Assembly (NCBI GenBank): GCA_008973525.1
Contig: WACJ01000074.1
Span: 62,001 to 126,000, forward strand
Direction of reading: 5' to 3'
DNA: 64,000 nucleotides
From: Stenopsyche tienmushanensis
Lineage: Eukaryota > Arthropoda > Insecta > Trichoptera > Stenopsychidae
The notes under the pieces were generated by a model that was not told where the DNA came from, ran no database searches, and worked only from the letters and a program-made list of their open reading frames with translations. This document shows, piece by piece, positions 10,826 to 25,439 of this stretch. Both the position numbers and the translations under genes were made by a program. Every line of letters starts with the position of its first letter. Position 1 is the stretch's first letter.

Positions 10826-13800
10826 TAAATAAAAGAATTTATGGATTGTTCTTGAATAACTGTGCTTTATTTTTAAGTGCATTTTTAATGCAAACGTTGT
10901 GCTATTTTAGCGATTATGACCTCTTTATATGCGAACAATTTATTTTTTTTGAGATTATTTAAAGATTATTTGTAATATTAAAACAACCATGACAATGCAC
11001 TGTAATAATGATTTGGAACATTTTATTAAATCATCAAATTTTTTCTAGAATTAGCTTTATGTTTACTATTGTGATTTTAACGCAATTGTCTCAATGAAGG
11101 GTTGTAAATCAATGAAATTATTTTAAGCTCAAATTCATGATGTCAGTCCATAAGTTATTCAATATTTTTACAACTTACCTTTAAGCAAAGTGACTAAATA
11201 CAATTCCTCAAGATGAATTAGTACGTATTGCTAAGTCTTCATCAACTTATGGACCGACTTAATGAAATGTATATTTGAATTAAGCACACAATTATTCTTA
11301 GACGCAGTGTATTTTAACAAATTATTTTATAAGTGAAATTTTGATCTTGTCAATTGATTCATCGATTTTGTTTCAACTTTTTGAGCTTTCAAAAGTAGTT
11401 CCACGATTAATTTGCATATTCAGATTGGATTAACAAAAATGAACCATTTCAATAATCATCGTTTTTTTGATGTAACCATACAATACATCAAACTGTGAAC
11501 AATGTAGACTGATTATAGAGTAAGGTTTAATTGAAATTCATACATAAGCTATTCACTTCTGATCATTTAATCGTATATTTCACTAAAAAAATTATCAATA
11601 GTTAATGAAAAACTTTATTTTTGCAAAAAATATCAACGAAAATCTTGCTTCTGCATTTTATCAAAGCTATGGGAAATATTAATACATTTTTTATTTAAAT
11701 GTAGTTATCATTCTTAGATGTAAATCGGAATCAAATCTATATTTAAATGAATGTATAACGGCTGAATTTTGTACCAGTAATACATGTTTTGAATGACGTC
11801 AAAAGTTAGGATTAAATTTGAATTACAGCTCAAATTTTTTGTTAATATTTCCACGTGGCATTACTCAAATATTGCCAAATTAAGATTAAGCTGATTTTAT
11901 TTGTGTAAATTACGTACGGCTAAAATATATGTTGTAAATTAGTGTATAATAAATAATGCTAGTTTAAACAACGTCCATTAAAAGAAACTTATCGAGCTTT
12001 TGTATATGAAATCAGTGTCAATTCGGTAACTTTTTTTTGTAAATAATATTTTTAACTGCCTTTTGACAATTATTTTTATTTATACAATAAAATAGAATTT
12101 TATATCATAAGTTTATTATTGAATTTAAGATTCGAGTCGGCCTTTTAAACTGTTTATGATCGGATTGCATTCGGAAAGCATTCAGAAATTGATTTTGAAT
12201 GAAAGTATTCAGTTTTTTAGGCTCAAGCCGCACACAATCTGGAATTTTCAATTCTTACAAATGCGTATATTTCATACTAAAATGAGCGTTTCATTATTTA
12301 TGTATTTATTTTATTTGAAGAGTATATTTCAAGATTCTGTTGAAATTACGCAAGCGACGCGTGCCAATACACGTCGTCAGAATATATCGGAAAACACACA
12401 ATAAAAATGAAATTTGACCGTAATAATATCAAAAACTTTTATGAATAATAATTGCTATTTGAATGTCTCTTTATTTTATGTATCTATATTTTATGGTCCT
12501 ATTTAGGTTAATATTTCTATTCACTGTATTTAACACCAATGACTTAACGATAATTATGTGTTATTTGATATTACATATATATTATGTGTGCTTTGATTAT
12601 ATGCAGTCAATAGGTGTATAAAATTATGATAATTTTTGTCTTTAAGAATGAAAAATCGTGAGAAGAGAAGAAGGACGTTACGCGTTGAAAATCTAAAATA
12701 ACACTGATTTAATTTAACAATGCATTTAAGAATATCATTTGAACATTTTAAACATGAACATATATATATAGCGTTATAATTTCCAATCGTGGCTTCATCG
12801 AAATATATATTATAGTGTATTATTATTTAGAATTACACGTTAAAATGGAGTTTAATGAGAACAAAATACATCACAATTCAAACAGAACAATAGTTTTTAT
12901 GATATATTCTACGTTTTAACAGTACCAATTCAATTTTATATATGTGTATATGCATTTTCATATCAAAATTGTTTATAGTTATAATTAATGTATTGCCAAA
13001 TATATTTTGTTCGTTTTACAATTTTAAATGATGATTTTTACAATTTTATACATTTTATTTGAAAACATGTACCTAAGGATATGTATGCCTCATTGTCTGA
13101 TATTTTATACAGAATGTTTTTTTATTGTATAAAAATAAAGGAATTAAATTTGTGTATATGTTTTTTTTCATTTTTCCACGTGCGTTATTGTCCATCGGAT
13201 CAATTATCTTACCGAAGGATAATGATTATTTAGTGGCGGATTTATCAAATACAAATCTTTAATGTCATACAAATATATTTCTGTATAAACGTATTCATTA
13301 CAATTTTAAATACCATTATATTTAAGGATTAAATGAATACAATGCACTTTTCATATTGAAAAGAACTTGGAGAAATTCATATTGTTATAATAGACAGACC
13401 TATATTTAACTATGCATTGATATAAGCTAATTAAATATTGTATTTTGAATCCATTTGGACGATGAAAAGAATTAACAATTGTCAAGATTGACGACTATCG
13501 ACGATTGATCTACTTATCAAGCAATATTTTTTAAAAGTAGAATATAATGTAAGAAAAGTAGTGTTAATCTAATATAGCTTCAGCCAGGACCGTAACAATG
13601 GGATGGTAAAGCAGGCGCCCGCCACGGGTGCAACTGGACTTGGGGCGCAATATGCAGAATACATGTCTTCTTCGAACAACTTTGTTTTGTAATGGGAGTT
13701 GTAATCGTTCTGTAGACATGTTCGGGTATGGCGTTTGATCGCGAGGCGTTCATTCGTTACTGCAGCGGTCTGAAAAGTAGACCTTGTGGCCACTCTGTCC

Positions 13801-15177
13801 TCTTTTAGAGCTTTTTGTGATATTTTCGGAAATAAATGGAAGTTATTAAGCATTCTATCATAAAAACCATAAGGAAATACTGAGACTTGGCTAACTAATT
13901 GGAGTTATATTATTTAAATGAAAATCTTTGCAATAGAAGGATAAAATATGGGAAAACTGCATAATATCTTGCGAAAATAGAAGAGCGGGATTGCTGGGTA
14001 AGCCTGTCAGTTTTTCTTCTTCAGGGATAGATTTTGTAAAGGAGTGGTGAATTTGGAAAATAAAGGCATTCCAGAATAATACATGTTAGTCAACGTCTTT
14101 CACAGTAAGAGCCAGTTAAATCTTGAGGTTCCGAAAGATCATCTTGGCTGCGGGAAGGTCTGATCCTCTATATGACTCTTTTATGTGAATCTCTTCTAGA
14201 AATCGGTTGTAAACAGACGCAACTCTCTCAAATTGAAGTTTTATTTGAATGATTGATATACGATCCGCTAAAAACATAAGGTTACAAGAACATTTAAGAA
14301 TATTTTTCCACAAGACATTCAATTAATTTGTCAAGGTGCCCCCTTATATTTTATAGTTACCATATTATGTACACAAGTCTAAAAGACGTAATGAGTCACA
14401 ATCTTTTCATCTGATTTTTGTCAACTGTTTTACGTCATTTATGTATAATTTCATCCATATGTATTTGTGTCATCAATAACATGACTGCTGCCCTTTGAAT
14501 GAATCACTTTTATAACAAAGCTGTGAACATATGTTACTATTATAATTGCATTTATAAATACTGAATAATATTTTTATGGTAAGACAAAGAAATGATAGAT
14601 AATGGAAAATATGAAGGTAACATTTTCAGAACAAGTATATGAATTAAATTGAACATTAATAATAGTGTTCCATATTTATAAGAATTAACACAAGAGAGTT
14701 GGTTGAGATAGAGACGGATGGTGATGACAAGAATAAAAACGATTCCTTTGATGATAAACACTTGTTATAGTCTTATATGGTCGATGAAATAAAGACGAAC
14801 ATTTGCTTAAAAGCAAAGTAGAAGTTTAGGGAATTTGAACAAGGCAGGCTTTCTGTCATATTTTCCAGTGCTACCAACGGAATTATAAAACGACGAAAAT
14901 GACATACGTTTGAATAAAATATTATTCATGTTTTGAATGCTTTATTTTTTTTAAAGTGAGATTGCCGATTCAAAATAAAACGCCTTATTTCAATGCTCAT
15001 TTAATAATCCAAATTATTATGTTGTTAAAAGATCATATGATATATAATTGCGCAATTATCAATTTGAAGTTCACGAGCGTCGTGCGTGTTCGTAAAGCCT
15101 TGTCTAATGTCACTCAGGCGCTAGACGTGTTCGGAGTAAGTTGGCAAAATGGGCTTTTGATTTCATCTCGCTTTAAA
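10826..15177. other. Frizzled 3' flank and intergenic region
   Basis: AT-rich, no gene recognised. Candidate polyadenylation signals are at 10828, ~12083, ~12400 and ~13133, so a multi-kilobase 3' UTR is possible but not provable. Short inverted words GTCCATAAGTT (~11155) and AACTTATGGAC (~11245) lie ~85 bp apart. Diverged copies of low-copy repeats Z (13705-13785) and W (14110-14290) are present. Small open frames here have no family resemblance. Confidence 0.4.
13705..13785. repeat. Low-copy repeat Z, copy 1
   Basis: CGTTCTGTAGACATGTTCGG, TTTGATCGCGAGGCG and GGTCTGAAAAGTAGACC correspond, at roughly 75-80% by eye, to 45252-45345 (CGTTCTGTTGATATATTCGG, TTCGATCGTGAGGCG, AGTCCGAAATTTGGACC). 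Class unknown. Confidence 0.45.
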
Positions 15178-17612
15178 ATGGCACCAAATATAAGCAAGTT
15201 GATACCGGTTGTTAAGTATTCTTTCGGCCAGAGGAATTATTCTGTTCTTCAGTGTATTTCTGGCAGAAGTTCGTCAGGTAAGAATTGTTGACCTTGGATA
15301 TTAAATAGAAAATTGCACTGATCACTTATTCAATTGAGTTCTCGCTGCTGAACAAATATCACAAAGTGCGCGTCTTGCAAATCTTGTTTGAATCATTGGT
15401 ATAAAATTTAGGTCGAATTTCTTATGCATGTTGTTTTTGACGAGAACAAAACTTATTTTTTATCAGAACACTTGTGTTATCATAGTTTTTATGTAAGAAC
15501 AATTCAGATCCAATTTTTAAAAATTACATGACTTTTGGAACATATTACATAAAATTAAAGATATGAACATTTTATTTCAATCACTCATAAATATCAACCA
15601 AGTAGAAACGAACACGGTTGCTAAAATAGTTGTAGAAACAGGTTATTTTTTAGCTTCAATATCTACTGCAAGTTTTTATTCACCAAAGACAAAGAGATTG
15701 GATTGGAGAGAAGACAAAGCCAATGATCTGTTGGGCTTAATATTTTATTTATGTTTTTAAAATACAGTAAATTGATTATTGCAAATGCAATGTTGAGAAT
15801 GATTTTTTAAAGTTAAAAAAAATCTGCAGGATCTGATATATGGATATGACATATCAAGTCTGTTTCTTTTTGGAAGAAATCACATATACAAAGCCTCATC
15901 CACCTCTGGATGTTTAGCTTTCTTGAGTTTGCCTCTTACCTGGCCCGCAATCGATGCTGGAGATGAACTTTTAAATGTTCTCGGCGGTTTTTTTTGTATC
16001 ATAAATTGTGGATCGTCCTATGCCGTACTCACTTGCCAACTTACAAAAAGATTCATTAAGAAGCATAGAAATATTTTATATTAACCTTTTAACTACCAAC
16101 GATGCACCAGCGCGTCGCATTTGTACGAGCTGATGAGTCATTGGCAGTTAAAAGGTTAAAATTCGTTAACCACCCGTCAGAGAACACACATAAGAACAGC
16201 ACGAACTAGCTCGTAGTTGGAAGACAAACTGATATTGTATTTATAAAACGTTGATTTTTCATTTACCCCTGAATTTTTCTACGAATCAATAGGTCCCAGC
16301 TCTTGCTATTGCCTAGAAACATTTGGAGCAAGCAACTGTTCCATTGTTTTTGGAATTCTTTTGATGGAATTCTGGAATCTCAATCAATATCAGTTGGGAC
16401 TTAAGTCCGATGTCTAGGAATCTATCTCGATCGAGGACTACTTATATTTTTCAATTTTGGAAACATGTTTTTTTAAAATTTATACGATTTAAGATATTTG
16501 TGTAATCTAATCTCTAGTTTAATTGTTTCAATTATTTTTTCAACAGGATTGAAGAGCTTCAGAAATGATATACATAGCAGTCTTTCACGACCTTTCCCCA
16601 AAGCAGCTCTTTTACCACTTCCCGATAATGTTCAAGATATAAATGATGCCGAAACTGCCTGTTTCTCTCCGCTGCGTTCACGAGATCTCTCGGGATCTGT
16701 GATCGTTTCTCTAAATCATGAAGCCGTAAAATCTATGAAAATCGACGTGACTTTAGACTGCGATCCTCACATCGGTTCTTACGATTGTCGCGGTGCCGTG
16801 AGCCTATCGTCGTCCATGCAGAGTAACGTCCCGAGCCCATTCGGCGGCGAGTCGAGCATTCTCAGTATGCCGGGATCGCAATGGGGCCAAGGCTACAAAT
16901 ATCTATCCGATCATCTCCACAGTTCGCATTATCTAACCCTGCGCAACTCGTATAAAGATGCTGCCAATGGAAATAGGCCTAAAACAGGTACGATTCGCTC
17001 GTATCATACGTTTGCTATGATACCGGATTATAGATGTAATTTTTTATCTACTGGGAATACGTACGTAAATTGCGTTCGGACATTTAGTGATGAAACCGCT
17101 AAACCTACGGAAAACAATAAGCCCGTGAGCCGTAAAGAAAAGTTAAAGCAAGCCGTGGCGGCATATGGCTCGACAGTTATTATATTCCATGTGACTATTT
17201 CTCTCGCTTCATTGGGAATCTGCTATCTTCTCGTTTCTAGGTATGCTCGATTGTAACAAATTTAAACATTTTTATCTTTTAAAAATAAAGAAGGCCGAGA
17301 AAATTAGCATTATTACAAATTAACGAATAGTGGTTTTATAAAGGTTCTATATTTTTGCATATTTTCATTGTGAGAATATAATTTTCTTTTCTTTTTTTCA
17401 GCGGCCTAGATGTTACGGCATGGATAGAATATTTAGGCTTGACAGACAGCGCTTTCTCGAAAAAGGTTGCAACAAATACTGGCACTTTTGTTGTGGCATA
17501 TGCAGTTCATAAAGTCTTTGCACCAGCTCGGATAGGAATTACTCTCACAGCAACACCATTTATTGTGAAATATTTACGTAAAATTGGGATGCTGAAAACA
17601 CCAAAAAAATAA
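15178..17612 (+). CDS. FAM210-like mitochondrial DUF1279 protein (3 exons, 334 aa)
   Basis: Exons are 15178-15277, 16547-17240 and 17402-17612, all GT-AG, with phases 1 and 2 that join in frame. The ATG at 15178 is chosen because it opens an N-terminus rich in Lys/Arg/Ser and without acidic residues (MAPNISKLIPVVKYSFGQRN), a typical mitochondrial presequence. Residues ~35-225 are poorly conserved, Ser-rich and probably disordered. Residues ~230-325 form the DUF1279 domain: KEKLKQAVAAYGSTVIIFHV, a hydrophobic helix ending CYLLVSSGLD, then VAYAVHKVFAPARIGITL and a final TP-FIVKYLR stretch. FAM210A/B proteins sit in mitochondrial membranes and affect mitochondrial translation and metabolism. Intron 1 contains a Tigger fragment and a piggyBac MITE. 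Family secure; A versus B type not resolved. Confidence 0.9.
15870..16080 (-). pseudogene. Tigger/jerky-like transposase helix-turn-helix fragment
   Basis: The minus strand reads KLASEYGIGRSTIYDTKK, then after an in-frame stop KFISSIDCGPGKR. This is the CENP-B-type DNA-binding segment of pogo/Tigger transposases. It lies in intron 1 of the FAM210-like gene. No other domain is attached. Confidence 0.75.
16081..16159. mobile_element. 71-bp piggyBac-type MITE with TTAA target sites
   Basis: TTAA at 16081-16084 and 16156-16159 flank an element whose ends are CCTTTTAACTACCAA and, inverted, CCTTTTAACTGCCAA (14 of 15 identical). The TTAA duplication and a terminal CC point to piggyBac mobilisation. 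The interior is only ~40 bp (GCACCAGCGCGTCGCATTTG region). Confidence 0.75.
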
Positions 17613-18364
17613 GTTCTCGAATATTGTACAAGCTATTTTTATCTTCTATTGATGGGAATATGAACTGCAAGCTTTTTTTTGCATCATTTTATATTTTGTT
17701 CTTAAACACGCATTTATAAAAATTTCTTTTTTATGAATATACATATAACATGATTCCAAATATATATGTTTCTATCAAAATTGATCGGTAATGGCATTTA
17801 TGAACGTTGTATTACTTTTGGAAAATGTTTTTTATATTGTAATTAAGGTGTTCTAATTTGGAGAATTATATCATGTATATTACAAATGGAATATTAAAGA
17901 GATTTAATTTTTAAAATTATGCTTTATATTTATCACCTTTTATGTGGTATTTATAACAGGTTATATAATAATTTTGATGTTTAAATCTTAGTAATAAGCT
18001 TATAACTACATGTTTTGAATAGAGTTGAATAGGTATAATAATATTAGTCCCTATAAATGTTTAGGCATTTAATTGTACCTACAGTACACTAAACACATAG
18101 TTTACTATTAATAATATTAAAAAATATGTATACACAATTACAATGTTCTAGAACATTATCAGAATAACCGATAGGTATTTCAAAAGCACATGTATTGTTG
18201 AATGCAAACATATGTATCGCATTAGGCGTGAAATATGACGCACACGTGTTTGTTCCTTGGCGCATTGAGTGACAGCCCTAGTACCTAAATACGTACGAAT
18301 ATACTTTTCTGGAGGTATTCCAAGAGAATATCTTGCATACATCATATGATTGTATAGATTGATA
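17613..18364. other. 3' flank of the FAM210-like gene
   Basis: AT-rich sequence with no recognised gene. It should contain the 3' UTR. No canonical AATAAA was spotted close to the stop, so a variant signal may be used. Short open frames on the minus strand are unremarkable. Confidence 0.35.
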
Positions 18365-18545
18365 ACCTAAATTTGTCGACGTAATGTGAATGATATTATG
18401 AATCGATTTCAAGTGTATTGTTTACGTTTACGCAAAGAATAGACCGAATATTGTGTGCCATCAACAGTGTTTATTTATTTAAATACAAGCTTTGTATACG
18501 CTACAACGGTCTTGATTTGTCAGGTGGATTTGTATGACGGTAAAT
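18365..18545 (-). repeat. Interspersed repeat X, copy 2 (inverted)
   Basis: Inverse of the block set seen at 767-1085: GAATCGATTTCAAGTGTATT, CCGAATATTGTGTGCCATCA, ACAGTGTTTATTTATTT, then AAGCTTTGTATACGCT and TTGTCAGGTGGATTTGTA. Confidence 0.6.
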
Positions 18546-19559
18546 GGCAAACAAGTAAATATAGCGTCTATGTTTATGATGATTTTATTTTAGCTCACTA
18601 CTCAAAGGGTTAAAATATGAGGTTTGCAGCTATAGATGTGTATGGCCTTTGGGATATAATATAAATTTATTGCATTATAGTCTGATTTTTGAAATTGATA
18701 GAGATTTGAGGGAGAAATAAAGAAAGCAAAGCGATTAAGACTAAGATAAAGAGAGCCCCGGTCACCGACAATGCATATCACCATTTCCGTCTGCCTTGAG
18801 CTTCCCTCCAATTGCCCAAGCCCAGACGTGCTGGCATTCGCGATACATGACCTGTTCGACAATTGACCATCTCATCATTGGACCTCATGGCTTCGGAGCC
18901 AGACGGTTATGACCCGGAGAGGTTTGATAATTGATTGCTAAAACTAAATGATCAAGTAAGGCAACAGAGGAAAATATTGAATACAAACTGATCTTAAATT
19001 AACTGTTTCAATAATAAAAAGTAACGCTTTGATATTATCAACCAGTTTTCATTCAAACGAATATTAATTTATGACGGTCTTATTTAGTAGAAATTAATGG
19101 TAAATGTATATAATTCATTCAAGATCAATGGTTTTAGTACGAGAATCAGCGACTGAAATTTTGCACCCATTTCTACAAAGCTAATCTTTGTTTCAGTCAG
19201 TGTTTATACAGTGTAAATCAGGAAAGTTCAGTTTATCAAGCCTTCAACACTAATAATAAATTCCGAAGTCTGAATAACTTTACATAGCGGCATTAAATCA
19301 AAATCTACAAAGCTGCCTTTATGTCTACAAGTAGTTAACATTGATTATTGTTTAATAAACATCGTCAACTTTCGATACAAGGTGGCTAGGGCTTCAGTAG
19401 ACATGGCTAAAGTCGTAGCGCAGGAACTTGATTGAAATGTTGCAACTTTCAAAGCATTGCAATATTAAGTTCAAGTTAAATTTATTATAAGATAAACTAA
19501 AAAACGATTTTAATTAATTTCGGAAGGTCTGCAAATTGTAAACCTTCTCTAATTATATT
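18546..19559. other. Unassigned intergenic stretch
   Basis: No gene is recognised. A less AT-rich patch at 18750-18910 is open on the minus strand for 86 codons (18602-18862) but has no known motif. It could be transposon-derived. Confidence 0.25.
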
Positions 19560-19870
19560 TGCCGTGAGTATAAACTAGTATTTCTTCCACTATGTCATCG
19601 TTTTTTGGTTCTTCGTCGATATCATGTTGGTTGAAGGTGTTAAATCCCTCTATAAGCACAGAATTGACGATTTCAACTGATATCGATACTTTCATTCATC
19701 AAAATATCTCGTTACTTTTTTTTGAGTGCTTGTTGTATTTGGTGGAAGAAAAAATACCTTCACGTTGTTATGTTCCTAAATGCAGGTGACTTGATGCATT
19801 GTCGAGGATTAAAAGAACTTTAAAATCAAGAGCTTTCTACTCCATATATATTTCTATTTTTAGTATTCAA
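19560..19870 (-). pseudogene. Tigger/jerky-like transposase C-terminal fragment
   Basis: Minus-strand translation gives KLLILKFF (for the LLLLDN block), then NNVKVFFLPPNTTS, the hallmark of the pogo/Tigger catalytic core. After a frameshift it reads SVEIVNSVLIEGFNTFNQHD and an acidic tail EEPKNDDIVEEI. Frameshifts are present. It is one of several Tigger pieces between 15.8 and 21.5 kb. Confidence 0.8.
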
Positions 19871-20129
19871 GTATTTCTGTGCTTATTGTCTACACAGATT
19901 CACTTTCTCTTAGGATCGCGCATCGTTAGTGAAGCTTGTATATCAATAAATGAACCTTAACAACTTTTGCGTAAACAAACGATACACTTTTAGTAACAAA
20001 ATAATGCATTTTTTGAAGCTATCTGCTTTCGCTGCGTTGTGCCCCAATTTGAACTCGTATAAAAAGATAAATGGAAATTTTTGTTAACGCCATCATAGAA
20101 AATAATAGAAATAGCAACAGATTACATTT

Positions 20130-20320
20130 TCGCAATGTTTTGTGTATACGCTTGGGTTTATTTTTATGCGATAGATACGTTCCAAATGAAGTCGCATATA
20201 AAAATACTTGATCTACATAGAAAATTGTTGTGTAGGTTCCATTATTTTTAAAACCGCATAATTTCAAATCAATGTGATAGAATGTACCAAAAATCGCACA
20301 AAATAAGTATTGAGTTTTTT
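20130..20320 (+). repeat. Repeat Y, copy 1 (MITE-like)
   Basis: Words CTTGGGTTTATTTTTATGCG, ATAGATACGTTCC, AGGTTCCATTATTTTT and ATTTCAAATCAATGTGATAG recur inverted at 26155-26340 and partly at 25440-25580. The ends are near-palindromic (TTTTATGCGAT / ATCGCACAAAA), suggesting a ~170-bp MITE. Confidence 0.55.
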
Positions 20321-20689
20321 GCCTTTTAAAGTGATCGATTTATCATAAGGGGCTTCAACATTCGATCACCTGCTCCTAAATAGCATTTATAGTACTGGGT
20401 CTTGTTATGTATTGAAGTTACTGGTCTTAGACCAACGGCTTCTTGATTGTGACGCTGGGCCTTATGTGGCGAGCATTTAGTAGTTTATTTACACTGTTTT
20501 TTGAATTTTAATAATATAATATAGATTTTTTTTAACATAACATGTGTAGCAAAATGAGTGAAAAGTAGAGAATTAATCTAATGATAAATAGAAAACTAAC
20601 TTGAATTAAATTAGAGACTTTGTAAAACTGAAGAAGATACTGATAGCTACGTAATTACATAAACAAAACATTTATACATACTATAGTTT

Positions 20690-21170
20690 AAATGTCCGAG
20701 TAAGAGAAAAGGGAGTTAATAATAGGATTTTGCACCTTGGAAAGATGCATTATGTGGTCATTGATGGATGGGATGTCGGATTCAAAATGGAGTTTTGAAG
20801 ATACTAAGGGGCCCCAAATGCTCTGCGAATAACAATGTTTTGGACAGTCTGAAGTTGTCACTCTGCTGATATCCCTGGACAGGAGAGGCATATGGGGGAC
20901 GGATAAGGGATTTGTAAATTAATAATTTATTTTGATTTTAAGGATGCGAGAGTGAAGCTCCACTTTCTTGGAAATTCGATTAACATGTGGATACTAGGTG
21001 AGATGCGAGTCAAAAATGACAACGAGGTATCTGGTTTGTCTCACTCTGGGGATAGTGCCAGAGGGAAAGAATATATTTTGGAGGTTTCTTCCTCGAGATC
21101 ACTGTGGTACTTTTTTTTAATCGACGGTGGTACGCCATTTGATGTTTCACTCGTCAAGCAAGTTTAAATA
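20690..21170 (-). pseudogene. Non-LTR retrotransposon ORF2 fragment (RT C-terminal side)
   Basis: Reading the minus strand from 21170 gives RYLVVIFDSHLT, matching the conserved KYLGV.LD..L.W block after the RT core, then PHVNRISKKVELHSRILK. Further on comes a thumb-region segment with SDIPSINDHIMHLSKVQNPI preceded by a frameshifted LGAP.YL-like motif. The EN and YADD regions are missing. The order and motifs fit a Jockey-superfamily ORF2 3' part. Confidence 0.7.
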
Positions 21171-21189
21171 AATTTGGAGGCGCTTGCAA

Positions 21190-21435
21190 ATGATTTTGAT
21201 GCTCAAATATTGAGCCATTATGGCGGTGTCATCTGTGTGCGTCGATCTTTGCATGCTTTAAATTCGCTTGCTTTTTTCTCGGTGCGATATATGTTCGACT
21301 AAGCTTTTTTTTCCAGAATAATGCAGTTCAGCGTTGTAAACTCGATTGGGGCTATAGCTACCATCTTCAATTATTTGAACAAACTTCTCTGAATAAATAG
21401 AGGCTGCTCCTTCATCGGCTGATGCAGTCTCAATT
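21190..21435 (-). pseudogene. Tigger/jerky-like transposase DDE fragment
   Basis: Minus-strand reading gives SEKFVQIIEDGSYSPNRVYN, where the family has a catalytic DE-T-L motif (here AELHY, decayed). It continues SGKKSLVEHISHREKS. The resemblance to the pogo/jerky catalytic segment is clear. Decayed and truncated. Confidence 0.7.
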
Positions 21436-21707
21436 TAAAAATAATTTATATAACGTATATTTTTATTTATCATAAATATTTATTACAAAATTTTCATCAT
21501 ATCTTTTTAAATTTAATATACAATAATGTATTTTAACAGATATCAATGGTGGACTTATGAGGAATGATTATATTAGAACATTGAAAATAAATGCTCGCAG
21601 TGCAGCATCGGCAGTGCAAGTGTCTGTGAGCGATAAATGCCATTCACACCCATTTAGCACTCTGGTCGTTCCAATAAATATAACAGTCAAAGATCTATAT
21701 TACGAAT

Positions 21708-23052
<1,345 letters not shown>

Positions 23053-23175
23053 TGTAGCGTGTATTGAAACAGCGGCACACGAAAAGAGACACAACTCCAA
23101 CAGAGCAACCGGAGCTACTGCTGTGTAGTCCACGTCGCACAACGTCAGCCTGCTGCAGTATTGCCACTGCAAAAA
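23053..23175 (-). promoter_or_regulatory. Sec61beta 5' UTR and probable promoter side
   Basis: On the minus strand this GC-richer stretch (compared with its surroundings) runs directly into the ATG at 23052. It includes GTTGTGCGACGTGG and CTCTTTTCGTGTGC, the latter a pyrimidine-rich run of the kind seen at starts of translation-machinery transcripts. The transcription start is not identifiable with certainty. Confidence 0.45.
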
Positions 23176-25439
23176 ATCATATAAATATTATAAATACGAT
23201 TGATTGAGTATACTTTACACCAAATTACAAAAATATTTTCATGTCTATCAAATGATTAGTCAATCATTAATTATGAATTTTATTTTTAAAAAGCATCATA
23301 ATATATTTTAAATATTTTCGTCGCACAATTTATTAAATATTTTTCAAAATAATAAATTTTAACCGATATTTATTAAGTATAAATATGGATTAATAAAAAA
23401 TATTTAGTGCATTACGAATACATATTAATATCACGCATTGTATTATTATTGATAAATTTAGTAAACGTCTTTTACATAATGTGGAAATAATCTATTTCTG
23501 AGAATATTGTGAAAACATATTGAAATCAAATTAACCAGGACAAACCACTGCGTCATTAAACAACATGCAGATTATTGCGATTGATAAAATTTGAAATATA
23601 AAATATAAATAAATTGTAAGGTATTTTTTTTTAAATGCGATTTTTATAATTGATTAGTTTAATTGCATTAGAGGAATGTTAATTGATTTAACCTTTTAAT
23701 GTTATCTATATTTGTTGTGTTTACTGATTGCTGTAATGTATAAGTTAAAATTAATTTTATGCATTGCAAAAATTAAAAATTTGGTGTCACTATTTAGGTT
23801 TGGTTCTTTGCTAAATAATATGTTATAAAAGTTATTAATTATATCAAGAGATGTCAATATAAATATTTTAAATTAAATTTCACAACCATGCTCCATCATC
23901 GTCAGCATGCAACACTTGATACCCATATTACTTATTTTTTCATCGAGTACCAATATTAATTCTTCATCGTTTAGATTAATAAATAATTGCTGATAAAGCA
24001 TGCTGATTATCATCAACGACAATACGTCAATTTTATGAGGCTCAAAATGAACATTTATCTCCCCTGAATTTACATTTCCTGATAAATTTTAAATATTGCA
24101 GAAAATTTTCCAGTAGTAGTCAAATATATAAATAAGAAGTGATGCCGTCGACGACAAGTTTGTTTTGCACAAAGTTAAGCAAACAAGAGGAAAGCTAGCC
24201 ACAATAAAATACGGCCCAACCAGCAAATTTTTATCAACCAACATCTAGTCTATTCTATGTCATAAAGTGAATTAGACGAATAAATTAATGTGCTACATTT
24301 TTATTTCATATTTTACCACGATTCAAATAAGGAAATACAGGTGACTGTGCAATCCATGGTGATATAAATTTATATTAAAATTGAAGCAATTAATGGTGCC
24401 ATCTATGGCCGAAAAACGCCCTTTACAAGTTATTTACTTAAATTATTAATCTTTGGCGATTGCATTTAATAATTACATAATCATAATATAATGGACATTA
24501 GGCTTGGGATTTCTTTTAGTAAAGCTATTTCTGAAATACGCATTTATTTCTGCCAAATCTGATATATTGAAGGGCATTCTAATAAGCTACTGATGAAATA
24601 TTATTTCCACAGTATGTTTATTCGATTTCTCAACCACATATAAGTATCTCTGCTGTATTTTGCTGGTTTGGGAATTATCCGTTATTTGACAGAATGCTTC
24701 TAATCAAATTTGATTTTTCTGTAAATGGAATGCTGCTAAAATGTCATCTGTTGTTATATTTCTGCCATGATATAACTATGCTTTGTATAATCATGGCTAT
24801 AAATTAATTCAAAGGCGTAGAAGAACTGTTTTCGTCTTTATTTAAATAAAGGGAACTATTTAGGATACGTTTTTATATCGACTGCCAATCTAAATTTTGT
24901 GCCAAATTTTTAATGTATTATGATTTTATTTAGTAATTTAAGTTTGAGTTTGGATTTTTGGCTTAGATCAAATTTTAGCATTCAACTCCTTTTTGGTCCT
25001 CGGTGTGCGCGGTTTTCTATTAAGATTTTTACTAACACGCGGCTTTAATTGGAGGTTGGTATTTCAACCATGATTTATACACGTCGCGTAAAAGTAAAAC
25101 CGTGTATTTCAAGGGATGAGAATGTCCCTTAAATTACGCGGTTGATAAAAAACTACTTGAGGGCTCCTAAATTCTAAAATGCTAAATATATGAGCCCCAA
25201 AGTGCGCGCCTTCTACGCTTATAGGGAAATTCGTCACTGTTTATGGAAAATATTTATTGAAAACTATCTAATCAATTAAATAGTTTACATTATTTTTCAC
25301 CATATGTTAGACTTTGATGATAGAAAATTGATAAAAAAGAGTAGAAAGTTAAGTAGAAAATTATTAAAAAACGATTATGGCACTCTTGTATCAATAACAG
25401 TGGATAATCAAGCTTATTTGACTATTCTCCGAATGTCTG
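23176..25439. other. Intergenic, no gene recognised
   Basis: Strongly AT-rich. Nothing resembling an exon with splice sites, and no RNA gene, was recognised. A patch at 25000-25140 contains scattered CGCGG/ACGCGG words of the kind found near ends of pogo-type elements, but no clear TIR pair could be drawn. Confidence 0.35.

Noticed and set aside
11150..11260. microRNA hairpin from GTCCATAAGTT/AACTTATGGAC
   Set aside because: The arms pair over only ~11 bp with an ~85-bp loop; insufficient for a pre-miRNA.
18602..18862. 86-codon minus-strand gene
   Set aside because: No motif, no splice support, and the composition shifts midway to low complexity.
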